Positions 1-8,369 of a DNA stretch of 12,468 nucleotides are shown piece by piece. The stretch lies in NCBI GenBank assembly GCA_037130535.1, contig JBAXSU010000104.1:1-12468 (forward strand), read 5' to 3'. The notes below the pieces were generated by a model, which saw only the letters and a list, made by a program, of their open reading frames with translations, did not search any database and was not told the origin of the DNA. The stretch comes from VFMC01 sp037130535 (GTDB lineage Bacteria > Actinomycetota > Acidimicrobiia > Acidimicrobiales > Ilumatobacteraceae). The position numbers were made by a program, and so were the translations under genes. Each line of letters starts with the position of its first letter. The first letter of the stretch is position 1.

Positions 1-1467
1 GCCCTTCGTCACTTCGGCGACGCCCTGGTCGATGGTCGCCGTGAAGCTGTCGAGCATGCCGAGCACGGCCACGAGTGCGGTGATGGCAGCACCCACACCC
101 AACGCGGTGAGCGCTGCCCGTCGGGGTCGGCGCAACACGTTGCGGATGGGCATCTGGGCCATGCTCGACCCCGGTAGTCGCACGTGTGCGGTCCAGGCGC
201 CGAGACGACCATGGTCGGGGGCCAGGTAGCCGGTGCGGATGGCCTCGGCCGGTTGCATCCGCACGGCCCGCCACACGGGGACCACCGAGGCCAGCAACGG
301 CGGCAGCAGGCCGAACAGTGCGCCGCGAACGTAGACACCGGACTGAAACGGGGTGAGGTACACGGGAAGAGGCAGCAACGACTCGAGCAGTCCGCGCATC
401 AGCGCACCGACGCCGAGCCCGATCCCGATACCGGCCACCACGCCGACCACGCCCACCTCCACGCCGATGAGTGCCGGACGCACACCGAGTTGCCAACGGG
501 GGAGACCCAACGCCATGCCGATGCCGATCTCGCGGCGCTGGGCCTCGGCCGCGCGGCTGATCAGATTCACCGCCGCGAGGGCCGCGGCGCCGAGCACCAG
601 TATCGACAGGATGTTCCACATCTGTTGGTCGGTGTCGATGTCGTCGTACAGGACGCGGTACGCCTCGTTCTGATCGCGGGTGGTCAGGGTGGGGCTGACG
701 ACACCGAGCGTGTCGATTGCGGCCACGAGTTCGGCCCCCACGGCTGCGGCGTCAGCACCTGGTCGCAGCGTGACCACCAGATCGTTCACGGTGCCGTCGC
801 GTCCGGTCAGGCGCTGGGCTGCATCGAGGTCGAGGTACAGGGTCGCAAGATCGGCCTCGGCCAGCACGCTGCCCTCCTGGGCGACGATCGAGAAGTCGTC
901 GGGGGCGACTGCGAGCCCGCTGTAGTCGACCGTGGCGCCGCCGGCCACCGTCAGCGAACCGGCGGTCGGCAGGCCGTAGTAGCGGGCGAACTTCACCTCC
1001 AGCAGAGCGGTGTCGCTGGCTGCTGCAGGTCGGGCACCGTCGGTCACCCACAGGGTGTCGACCGGGGCTGGCTCCGCTCCCGAGGCGAGGCCGGTGGCAC
1101 CCACGATGCGTGCGCCCACGAGCACCGGGTCGGACGCGCTGGACGCTTCGACCTGCGCGTCGATCACCAGCCGTTCGGCCAGTGCCGCCACATCGTTGGC
1201 GTGGCCGATCGATCGGGCGGCTTCCGCCAATGCGCCCGCCGGCGCGAACGTGCCCAGTTGGAGGGCGACGTGGAGGTCGTGCATGTGTAGCACTGCGAAA
1301 CTGGCGTCGTTCGACCGCGTGCGCCAGCGAGCCGTGCTGCTGAGACCTGCGAACAATCCGGTGCCGATCGCCACCACCACACCGATCGACGCGATCTGCA
1401 CAGCATGGTGGCGAAGGTCGCGCCAGGCCCAGCGCCACCAGATGGCCCGCCGGTCGGCGCTCCTCAC
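1..1467 (-). CDS. FtsX/MacB-type ABC transporter permease (3' end outside window)
   Basis: Membrane subunit of an ABC exporter or lipoprotein/envelope-type transporter, partner of the ATPase just upstream. The frame opens with GTG at 1467, overlapping the ATPase stop by 4 bases (GTGA), so the two are translationally coupled. It stays open to base 1, giving 489 visible residues. Residues 24-43 are a first membrane helix, followed by a large extracytoplasmic region to about 280 (MacB_PCD-like). Helices follow at about 283-303, 330-352 and 375-398, with the FtsX hallmarks AEAQRREIGIGMALG after the second helix and VWRAVRMQPAEAIR near 398-409. A new segment, MAQMPIRNVLRRPRRAAL at 436, leads into another helix at 452-472. 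That is the start of the second half of the long (about 800 residue) two-FtsX-domain permeases, so a large part of the gene lies beyond the left edge. Substrate cannot be told. The family call is firm. Confidence 0.85.
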   Translation of the reverse strand, partial: MRSADRRAIWWRWAWRDLRHHAVQIASIGVVVAIGTGLFAGLSSTARWRTRSNDASFAVLHMHDLHVALQLGTFAPAGALAEAARSIGHANDVAALAERLVIDAQVEASSASDPVLVGARIVGATGLASGAEPAPVDTLWVTDGARPAAASDTALLEVKFARYYGLPTAGSLTVAGGATVDYSGLAVAPDDFSIVAQEGSVLAEADLATLYLDLDAAQRLTGRDGTVNDLVVTLRPGADAAAVGAELVAAIDTLGVVSPTLTTRDQNEAYRVLYDDIDTDQQMWNILSILVLGAAALAAVNLISRAAEAQRREIGIGMALGLPRWQLGVRPALIGVEVGVVGVVAGIGIGLGVGALMRGLLESLLPLPVYLTPFQSGVYVRGALFGLLPPLLASVVPVWRAVRMQPAEAIRTGYLAPDHGRLGAWTAHVRLPGSSMAQMPIRNVLRRPRRAALTALGVGAAITALVAVLGMLDSFTATIDQGVAEVTKG

Positions 1468-2198
1468 CACTGCAGGTCGCCGATCGAGGCGCGGCCATCG
1501 CGTGGCGGTCCATCGGCGATGATGCGGCCACTCGATAGTTCGATCACCCGGTCGGCGATGCGTGAGATCTCGCGGTTGTGGGTCACCACGAGCACGGTCA
1601 TCCCGCTCCTTGCCTGCTCCTCGAGCGCAGCAAGGATCTGCACACCGGTGCGGAAGTCGAGCTCGCCGGTCGGTTCATCGGCCAGCACGATGGGGTTGCC
1701 CGTGGCGAGGGCTCGGGCGATGGCCACCCGCTGCTGCTCGCCGCCGGAGAGTTGGTGGGGGAAGTGGTCGCTGCGTTCACCGAGCCCCACTCGTTCGATC
1801 GCGGTTCGTGCTGCGGCGCGCGGGTGTGGGCGTCGCGAGGCGTCGGCGCCGAACTGCACGTTCTCGAGTGCGGTCAGCCCGGGGAAGAGGTTGAAGGTCT
1901 GGAAGATGAAACTCACCGAGCGCCGTCGGAAGGCGGCCCGGCGGCGGGCGGATGCCCCGGTGATGACGGTGCCGTTCACCTGGGCCGACCCTGCGGTGGC
2001 CGTGTCGAGCGCACCGATGATGTTCAGCAGCGTGGTCTTGCCGCTGCCCGACGCGCCCAGGATGACCACGAACGCCGCATCGTCGATGTGCAGCGATACG
2101 TCGTCGAGCGCAGTCACCTCGCCGCTTCCGATCCGGTAGCGCTTCGACACGTGATCGAGGTCGATGCGCGGGCCCCGCGACGGGTTCAGGTTCGCCAC
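1464..2198 (-). CDS. ABC transporter ATPase, LolD/MacB type
   Basis: Cytoplasmic ATP-hydrolysing subunit (244 residues, usual family length) that powers the FtsX-like permease encoded directly downstream. Visible motifs in order: Walker A GASGSGKTT at 48-56, Q-loop Gln100 (FIFQTFNLFPGLTALENV), signature LSGGEQQRVAIARAL at 150-164, Walker B IVLADEP at 170-176 followed by TGELD, and H-loop His207 (VVTHNRE). The NLFPGLTALENV stretch and the EPTGELD D-loop are typical of the LolD/MacB/FtsE branch rather than of importers. The start is GTG, the only well-placed start before the family's conserved RIDLDHVSKRY; the Shine-Dalgarno is weak (GGCGGG). A 99-base gap separates it from the amidohydrolase upstream on the same strand, so it may have its own promoter, though I see no clear one. 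That gap holds a CCCTAGGG-centred hairpin of about four pairs and nothing else. Confidence 0.93.
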   Translation of the reverse strand: MANLNPSRGPRIDLDHVSKRYRIGSGEVTALDDVSLHIDDAAFVVILGASGSGKTTLLNIIGALDTATAGSAQVNGTVITGASARRRAAFRRRSVSFIFQTFNLFPGLTALENVQFGADASRRPHPRAAARTAIERVGLGERSDHFPHQLSGGEQQRVAIARALATGNPIVLADEPTGELDFRTGVQILAALEEQARSGMTVLVVTHNREISRIADRVIELSSGRIIADGPPRDGRASIGDLQW

Positions 2199-2297
2199 CC
2201 CGCCAGCGTCGGCGACGATCAGCGGGTGCGCCAGGGTCGTGTGGCGGTGGCACCAGGTCGCTCGGCCCTAGGGGCGCCGCGCACGAGGTGGGTCGAG

Positions 2298-3908
2298 TCA
2301 GGCCCGGTGGACCGTGCGTCCGCCGAGCACGGTGCGGGTGACCGTGGTGGCGAGCAGGCTGTCGGGCCCAGCGGCGAACGGGTTGCGGTCGAGCACGACG
2401 AGGTCGGCGAGCATGCCGGCCTGCAGGGTGCCGAGTGCCTGGTCGGCGAAGCTGGCCCAGGCTGCGTCGGCGGTGGCGTGCACGACCGCCTCGTCGAGGG
2501 GACGCGCCCACTCGGGACGGTGCGGGTGCAGGTGCGGATGGCCGGGCGAGCGGCGCGTGGCGGCGATGTACATGTTGGGCAGCGGCTGATGCGGCGCCGT
2601 AGGTGTGTCGGTGCCGAACGCCAGGGTGGCACCGTGGGCGATGTACTCGGGCCAGGCAAAGCCGTTGTGGGCGCGCTCATCACCGAGCATGGCCACCCAG
2701 TTGGGCATGATCGCCGGGTCGAGGTGCACGGGCTGCATCGACGCTGTCACACCCAGCGGTCCGAGCCGGGCGATGTCGGTCGCTTCGGCGTACTCGAGAT
2801 GCTCGATTCGGTGGCGCCGCCCGCTCGTGCCGTTCACCCGGGCCGCGTGCTCGAGCGCGTCGAGGGCGATGTGCACGGCGTGGTCGCCGATCGCGTGCAG
2901 GGCCACCTGTAGGCCGGCGGCATCGGCGGCAGTGACGACTGCCGTGAGTGCATCCGGATCCCAGATGGGGTCGGCCATCGTGCCGTCGCTGTACGGCAGC
3001 GACAGCGCAGCGGTGCAGCCGTCGATGGTGCCGTCGACGACGATCTTGATCCCGGTGATTCGCAACAGCTCCGAGCGATGTTGCTGGGAGAGCTCGACGG
3101 CCTCGGCCACCTTCGCCAACTCCTGGTCGAGGTCGCCGGTGCGGTGCACCAGCCAGTGGCCGATCACGCGCAGGGTGCTGGTGCCCGCGAGTTCGGCTCG
3201 GTGGAGTGCGGCGAGCATCGGGGCCGACAACCCCATGTCGACAGCGGTGGTCACGCCCGATGCGGTGTAGGCGGCCATCGCCGCGGCCAGGTAGCCGTCG
3301 AGCGTGGCATCGTCGTTGCGGTCGGTGACGGGGTACACGTACGCGTTCGCAGCGGTCTCCAGCAGCCAGCCCGTGGCCTCGCGGGTGATCGGGTCGCGTA
3401 CCACCTCGCCGCCCACCGGGTCGGGGGTGTCGGAGGTGATGCCCATCTCGCGCAGGGCTGCGGTGTTCACCCAGGTGGAGTGGAAGTCGTTGGCCTCCAG
3501 GTACACCGGTCGGTCGGGGAACGCGGCGTCGAGCATCTGCCGGGTGGGTCGACCGCCAGGTACGGCGTCGTACACCCACGAGGTTCCCAACACGCGTGGT
3601 TCGGCGGGGTGTGCGGTCGCCCAACGCCGCAGCACCGTGACGATCTCGTCGAGCGAGGTGGCGTCGCGCAACTGCGCCTTGGTGAGCGCCTCGCCCGTGC
3701 CGATCACATGTGCGTGCGCGTCGACGAACCCGGGTACCGCCGCGCTTCCGTCGAGGTCGATCAGTTCGGCATCGGCACCCGCGAATCGAGCGGCGTCGGC
3801 GGCGTCGCCGACGAAGGCGATGTGGGCTCCGTCGACCACCACGGCCTCCGCCCACAACGAGCCGCGGACGGCGGTGAACACCCGCCCACCGGTGAACAGC
3901 TGTCTCAT
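2298..3908 (-). CDS. YtcJ-like metal-dependent amidohydrolase (Amidohydro_3)
   Basis: A 536-residue hydrolase of the amidohydrolase superfamily, predicted cytoplasmic, that would cleave a C-N bond of an amide or related compound using metal-bound water. The exact substrate of YtcJ-type enzymes is mostly unknown. Visible features: N-terminal beta-sandwich half (1-55), metal-binding HAH in GFVDAHAHV (His65, His67), a strand IKIVVDGTIDG at 287-297 with Lys288 where a bridging lysine is expected, His338 in ALHAIGDHAV, His370 in RIEHLEY, and Asp434 in FGTDTP. The C-terminal segment LQAGMLADLVVLDRNPF rejoins the sandwich domain. All expected ligands are present, so it should be active. Its ATG overlaps the stop of the upstream phosphodiesterase gene by 4 bases (ATGA), which fixes the start and argues for coupled translation in the dehydrogenase-phosphodiesterase-amidohydrolase unit. 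No signal peptide is visible. Confidence 0.9.
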   Translation of the reverse strand: MRQLFTGGRVFTAVRGSLWAEAVVVDGAHIAFVGDAADAARFAGADAELIDLDGSAAVPGFVDAHAHVIGTGEALTKAQLRDATSLDEIVTVLRRWATAHPAEPRVLGTSWVYDAVPGGRPTRQMLDAAFPDRPVYLEANDFHSTWVNTAALREMGITSDTPDPVGGEVVRDPITREATGWLLETAANAYVYPVTDRNDDATLDGYLAAAMAAYTASGVTTAVDMGLSAPMLAALHRAELAGTSTLRVIGHWLVHRTGDLDQELAKVAEAVELSQQHRSELLRITGIKIVVDGTIDGCTAALSLPYSDGTMADPIWDPDALTAVVTAADAAGLQVALHAIGDHAVHIALDALEHAARVNGTSGRRHRIEHLEYAEATDIARLGPLGVTASMQPVHLDPAIMPNWVAMLGDERAHNGFAWPEYIAHGATLAFGTDTPTAPHQPLPNMYIAATRRSPGHPHLHPHRPEWARPLDEAVVHATADAAWASFADQALGTLQAGMLADLVVLDRNPFAAGPDSLLATTVTRTVLGGRTVHRA

Positions 3909-5845
3909 CGGGTTCCGTCCCCGTACAGCGCCGCGCGGAGGTCGAGGGTGAGGTGCGTGCCGTCGAGCAAGAGGTGGCGTGGATTGCGGCCCGGTGCCGT
4001 GATCCGTACCCCGATCGTCGAGGAGTCGATGTCGCTGGGGGTGGCGAAGCCGAACACGCCGAACCGGTCGGTGCGGCCGCGGGCCAACTCTCGCGATGCG
4101 GTTCCGGGACGGTGGCCCTCAACCATCACGTCGGCACCCTCGAACAGCGGTCGTTCGCCCGACTCGTCGGCATCGTTGTCGCTCACGATCACCCGCGCTG
4201 TGCGGCCGTCGGCGGCGCGCTCGGCCACCACGGCCAGGTCGCGCAGCCAGATCATCGGCTCGTTCACCACGGCTACGAGGCCGGCATCGAGCACGTGCGC
4301 GGTGGGGTTGGCGCGAAGGGCGATGTCCTGCGGGGCCATGCCGTGGTCGGCGCTCACTACGAACAGCGTCTCGTCGAACAGGCCGAGGTCGTCGAGCATG
4401 GCCAGCACCCGGCCGATGCGGCGGTCGCTCTCGGCCAGGGCGTCGGCCAGGCCGTCGTGATGCGGGCCGTAGTCGTGGCCGGCGCCGTCGGTGAGGGCCA
4501 ACTCGTGGTACACGAACCGGGGTGGCTCGGCCCCGGCACCGGTGAACAGGTCGATCACCTGCGCCAGGCCGCGGGTGTCGAGCAGGCTCTCGGCGGCCAC
4601 GGCCGGGTGCTCGCCGGCCCAGCGCGGGTGCTGGTCAGCGGCGAGTTCGGCTGTGAGTACCTTCAGTCGGGCACGGTCGCACAGGTTGCGGCCCTCGAGC
4701 ACGGCGTGGCGCGCCGACCGGCCGAACGGGGCATGGATGGCCGCGGTCACGCAGTCGGGGTGCACCCGGTGGAACGCCTCGTACAGGCTCTCCACCGCGG
4801 TGCTGGCGTACACCTCGGTGCCCACCTGCGCGCCCTGCGGCGACACCGTGCGGGCCTCGTCGCGCAGGTAGTAGCTGGGATTGACGACATCGTGGTGCCC
4901 ACACCAGGTTCCGGTCACAATCGCTGTGTGGCTGGGCCAGGTGATGGAGGGGAAGTTCACGATCGACCCGCCATCGAACCGCGCGGCCCGCTCGCGTAGT
5001 CGGCGCAGGTTGGGCAGCGCGTCGGGGTCGCGTTCGAGGCGGTCGTTCAGTTCGGTCTGGTGCAGGCCATCGAGCAGGAACACGTACAGCCGGCCCGGTC
5101 GCGGTCCGGTGGTGTCGAGCGCCTCGGCCACCACCCGGCCGTCCTGGCGGGCCAGGTACACGTCGGGGGCGACGCCCCGCTCGCTCGCGGTGCGGCCCGT
5201 GGCATCGGCGCCGTCGACCAGCGGGAAGCCCAGCGCCGCAAGGCAGGTGGGGGCGATGTCGACGGATCGCACGGCGAAGGGGTGATGGCCCACCCGCACC
5301 CCGGGGCCGCTGAGCCACAGCGGTGCACGGGCCTGGCGCACGTGCAGCGCGCCGTGCGTGCCCGGCTGGCTGCCCGAGCACCAGTCGCGCGGCGACACCG
5401 CCAGGTCGGGGGCATGGGGCGAGTCGAACAGCTGGGCGATGCGCTCGTAGGCGAACGGGTAGCTCTGCTGCTCGGGGGCGATGAAGCGCCGCGCTGGGTC
5501 GTCGGCGTCGAAGCCGCCCGACCGCGCCGCGTCGCACTCGGCTGCCAGCGTGGCCAGCGCCAGTTCGTCCTGGTTCGCCACCGGGTTCACGCCCACGGTC
5601 TCGAGCACCTCGAACGCCAGCGATCCGTCGTCGTCGATCAACCGGCGGAAGCGCACCATGCCCCGCGCCGACCACACCTCGTAGGCGCCGTCGGCCGGGT
5701 CGTCGCCCCGCCAGGTGAACACCAGATCGACCTGCTCGCCCACACCCGGGTCGGTGAGCAGGGCGTGGATGGCCCGGTTGCCCGACTCGGTCTGCTCGCT
5801 GTCGAGGCCCTGTCCGGCCAGTCGTTCCGGTCCGTGGATGCGCAT
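3905..5845 (-). CDS. Alkaline-phosphatase-superfamily phosphodiesterase/phosphatase with permuted motif order
   Basis: A 646-residue enzyme of the type I phosphodiesterase/nucleotide pyrophosphatase group, which hydrolyses phosphate esters with two metal ions and a Thr/Ser nucleophile. Visible from residue 252: FLLDGL (Asp259, first ligand), FPSITWPSHTAIVTG (Thr302, probable nucleophile), TDGAGHDYGP (Asp453, His457) and VSADHGM (Asp500, His501). The seventh ligand normally comes after these, in a (S/T)HG motif followed by a VDIAPT segment. Here that block is at the N-terminus: PGTHGALH (His164), APLWLSGPGVR, then VDIAPT (195-200). No HG follows residue 502. So the full ligand set exists only if the N-terminal block completes the active site. 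The start ATG lies 14 bases after the dehydrogenase stop, with no clear ribosome site; the end overlaps the amidohydrolase. No signal peptide is seen, unlike many secreted relatives. Superfamily is sure, substrate unknown. Confidence 0.85.
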   Translation of the reverse strand: MRIHGPERLAGQGLDSEQTESGNRAIHALLTDPGVGEQVDLVFTWRGDDPADGAYEVWSARGMVRFRRLIDDDGSLAFEVLETVGVNPVANQDELALATLAAECDAARSGGFDADDPARRFIAPEQQSYPFAYERIAQLFDSPHAPDLAVSPRDWCSGSQPGTHGALHVRQARAPLWLSGPGVRVGHHPFAVRSVDIAPTCLAALGFPLVDGADATGRTASERGVAPDVYLARQDGRVVAEALDTTGPRPGRLYVFLLDGLHQTELNDRLERDPDALPNLRRLRERAARFDGGSIVNFPSITWPSHTAIVTGTWCGHHDVVNPSYYLRDEARTVSPQGAQVGTEVYASTAVESLYEAFHRVHPDCVTAAIHAPFGRSARHAVLEGRNLCDRARLKVLTAELAADQHPRWAGEHPAVAAESLLDTRGLAQVIDLFTGAGAEPPRFVYHELALTDGAGHDYGPHHDGLADALAESDRRIGRVLAMLDDLGLFDETLFVVSADHGMAPQDIALRANPTAHVLDAGLVAVVNEPMIWLRDLAVVAERAADGRTARVIVSDNDADESGERPLFEGADVMVEGHRPGTASRELARGRTDRFGVFGFATPSDIDSSTIGVRITAPGRNPRHLLLDGTHLTLDLRAALYGDGTR

Positions 5846-5859
5846 ACGAGCGACAGTAC

Positions 5860-8334
5860 TCAGGCGCGGATGCGAGCGTTGTCGGGGTCGTACATCGGCC
5901 GCAGCGATGCGACTGCCGGCACCCGCCGCCCGGCCACGTCGACCTCCCAGGTGCCGGTGGCGACGAACTCGTTCGTGATCGGCTCGTCGGCCTCCACCAT
6001 CGCCAGGCCCACGGCGCCGCCCAGGGTGTGGCCGTAGCTGGCGGCGCGCACGTAGCCCAGGGCGCGGCCGTCGCGGTGCACCACCTCGGCGTGGTACAGC
6101 ATCGACTCAGGGTCGGTGAGCCGCACCTGCAGCAGGCGCTTGGTCAGCGGCCCGGCGGCCTTCTGCGCCACGACGGCCTCGCGACCGATGAACCCACCCG
6201 GCTTGTCGAGGGCGACGGCGAACCCGAGCCCAGCTTCCAGCACGGAGTCGGTGTTGTCGATGTCGTGGCCGTAGTCGCGGTAGCCCTTCTCCATCCGCAG
6301 GCTGCCCAGTGCCTTCAGGCCGGCGTGGTGCAGGCCCACCTCGGCTCCGGCGGCGACGAGCCGCGAGTACACGTGGGCCGCCTGCTCGGTGGCGACGTGC
6401 AGTTCGTAGCCCAGTTCGCCCACGTAGGTGATGCGCGCGCACAGCACGCGGGCGAAGCCGATGTCGATGTGGCGGGCGGTCCGGAACGGGTAGGCGGCGT
6501 TCGACAGGTCGACCGAGGTGAGGCCCTGCAGCAGCGTGCGCGAGAGCGGCCCCTGCACGTTGATCTGCGCCGACCCGCCGGTGACGTCGGTGACGACCAC
6601 GTGCCGTTCGCCGATGTGGCGCCGCATCCACCACTCGACGTGCCGGTGCGCGGTGTCGGTGGCCACGACGAGGAAGTCGTCGTCGTCAACCTTGGTGACG
6701 GTGAGGTCGGCCTGCAGCAGACCGCGGGTGTCGAGCCACTGGGTGTAGGTGATACGCCCGGGTTCGCCATTCACCGCGTTGGCCGACAGCTCGTCGAGCA
6801 ACCGGCCGGCGTCGCGGCCCTGCACGCGGAACGTGGCCATGAAACTCATGTCGGTGAGCGCCACTGCGCTGCGCGTGGCCTCGTGCTCGGCGCGCCACTG
6901 CTGCCAGAAGGCCGGGCGGCCCCAGGCGAGCGGGCCCGGGTCGGGGGTGATGCCGGGTCCGGCGAACCAGTCGGCGCCTTCCCATCCGCTCACATCGCGG
7001 AACGCAGCGCCCTGGGCCGCCAGCGCCTCGTGCAGCGGCGACCGCTTCACCCCGCGGGCGGTCTGCATCGACCGATGGGGGTAGTGGCACTGGTACACCA
7101 TGCCCAGCGACTCGACCGTGCGCGTGCGGCGGTACTCGGGTGTGGTCTGGTACGGCTGGGTGCGAGCGATGTCGAACCCGGTGATGTCGACCTGCGGGTG
7201 CCCGCTCACGATCCACTCGGCCATCACCCTGCCGAGGCCGCCACCGGTGAGGATGCCGATCGAGTTCAGCCCGGCGGCAACGAAGTAGTTGGCGATCTCG
7301 GGGGCCTCACCGACGATGGGGGCGAGGTCGGGGGTGAAGCTCTCCGGGCCGCAGAAGAACGTGCGGATGCCCACGTCGGTGCTGATGGGCACGCGGCTCA
7401 TCGCCTGTTCCACGTAGGGCCCCATCCGGTCCCAGTCGGGTTGCAGGGATGCGAACGACACATCGGGAGGGATGGCCCCCACGTTCCACGGCGCGCACAC
7501 CGGCTCGAACAGGCCGATCATCAGCCCGCCCACTTCCTCGCGGTAGTAGCCGTAGTTGGCGGGGTCTTCGATGACGGGCCACGACGGGTCGAGGCCGTCG
7601 ATGTGCTCGGTGATGAGGTAGTAGTGCTCGGCCGCCTGCAGCGGGATGGTCACCCCGTTGCGCTCGCCCAACTGGCGGGCCCACATGCCCGCGCAGTTCA
7701 CCACCACGTCGCACTCGATGGTGCCGTGGTCGGTGGCCACACCGGTCACCCGCCGGGCGGGGCCGGTGCCGGCGGTGATCACCTCGGTCACCGTCACGCC
7801 CTGCATGATGGTGGCGCCCTGCTGGCGGGCGCCTTTGGCCATCGCCATCGTCACGTCGACCGGGTTCACCCGCCCGTCGCCGGGCACGTAGAAGCCGGCC
7901 AGCAAGTCGTCGGTGCGGGCCAGCGGGAAGAGGTTCGCCACCTCCTGCGGGGTGATCTCCTCCACCTCCACACCCACGTGTCGGTTGAACGCGGCGACGC
8001 GGCGGTACTCCTCCAGTCGGTCGGGGGAGGCGGCGAGTTCGACGAAGCCCACCGGCTTGAAGCCCGTGGCCTGGCCGGTCTCGGCCTCGAGGCGGCTGTA
8101 CAGGTCACGCGTGTAGCGGCGCATCGAGGTGCTGGTCTCGCTGGTGCTGCCGAAGGTGACCATCAGCCCGGCGGCGTGCCAGGTGGTGCCCGAGGTGAGC
8201 TGGTCGCGCTCCACGAGCACGACGTCGCGCCAGCCGAGATGGGCGAGGTGGTAGGCGACCGAGGTGCCGATGACGCCTCCGCCGATGATCACCACGCGGG
8301 CGCGGGAGGGGAGGTGGTGATCGGTCGTGCTCAT
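5860..8334 (-). CDS. Dimethylglycine/sarcosine dehydrogenase-like FAD oxidoreductase with GcvT domain
   Basis: An 824-residue two-part enzyme expected to oxidatively demethylate an N-methylated glycine (dimethylglycine or sarcosine), passing the one-carbon unit to tetrahydrofolate. Residues 13-43 are a Rossmann FAD site (VVIIGGGVIG, acidic Glu43 in LVERD). TSGTTWHAAGL (48-58) carries His53, the position that covalently holds FAD in dimethylglycine and sarcosine dehydrogenases. The DAO fold runs to about 390 and ends at GGGLGRVMAEW. A central FAO_M-like piece (about 400-460, ending SPLHEAL) joins a C-terminal GcvT folate-binding half, with YTQWLDTRGLLQADLTVTK, YVGELGYELH and LGSLRMEKGYRDYG. 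Length and order match this family along the whole protein. I chose the ATG at 8334. The frame is open back to 8397, but that would overlap the divergent ureohydrolase and adds no family sequence. It heads the minus-strand unit. The exact methylamine substrate is not fixed by sequence. Confidence 0.92.
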   Translation of the reverse strand: MSTTDHHLPSRARVVIIGGGVIGTSVAYHLAHLGWRDVVLVERDQLTSGTTWHAAGLMVTFGSTSETSTSMRRYTRDLYSRLEAETGQATGFKPVGFVELAASPDRLEEYRRVAAFNRHVGVEVEEITPQEVANLFPLARTDDLLAGFYVPGDGRVNPVDVTMAMAKGARQQGATIMQGVTVTEVITAGTGPARRVTGVATDHGTIECDVVVNCAGMWARQLGERNGVTIPLQAAEHYYLITEHIDGLDPSWPVIEDPANYGYYREEVGGLMIGLFEPVCAPWNVGAIPPDVSFASLQPDWDRMGPYVEQAMSRVPISTDVGIRTFFCGPESFTPDLAPIVGEAPEIANYFVAAGLNSIGILTGGGLGRVMAEWIVSGHPQVDITGFDIARTQPYQTTPEYRRTRTVESLGMVYQCHYPHRSMQTARGVKRSPLHEALAAQGAAFRDVSGWEGADWFAGPGITPDPGPLAWGRPAFWQQWRAEHEATRSAVALTDMSFMATFRVQGRDAGRLLDELSANAVNGEPGRITYTQWLDTRGLLQADLTVTKVDDDDFLVVATDTAHRHVEWWMRRHIGERHVVVTDVTGGSAQINVQGPLSRTLLQGLTSVDLSNAAYPFRTARHIDIGFARVLCARITYVGELGYELHVATEQAAHVYSRLVAAGAEVGLHHAGLKALGSLRMEKGYRDYGHDIDNTDSVLEAGLGFAVALDKPGGFIGREAVVAQKAAGPLTKRLLQVRLTDPESMLYHAEVVHRDGRALGYVRAASYGHTLGGAVGLAMVEADEPITNEFVATGTWEVDVAGRRVPAVASLRPMYDPDNARIRA

Positions 8335-8369
8335 GGCGGCGAGCGTACTGATGCGGCAAGATGCCGACC
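8335..8369. promoter_or_regulatory. Very short divergent control region between dehydrogenase and ureohydrolase
   Basis: Only 35 bases lie between the chosen ATG codons of the two head-to-head genes. No -10/-35 pair is convincing on either strand. Any promoters must overlap each other or reach into the opposite coding region, and leaderless or near-leaderless transcripts are likely. A GGCAAG at 8355-8360 could be a weak ribosome site for the ATG at 8370. The position is certain; the regulatory role is inferred from geometry alone. Confidence 0.4.

Noticed and set aside
184..1290. Long plus-strand open frame opposite the permease
   Set aside because: Low-complexity Gly/His/Arg/Gln-rich product typical of the antisense of a GC-rich gene. 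The minus-strand frame encodes a clear FtsX-type permease.
2199..2297. CCCTAGGG-centred hairpin in the gap before the ABC genes as a terminator
   Set aside because: Only about four continuous pairs and no T-tract; too weak to annotate.
1578..4460. Long plus-strand open frames opposite the ATPase, amidohydrolase and phosphodiesterase
   Set aside because: No recognisable domain, biased composition, and fully overlapped by minus-strand genes with complete motifs.
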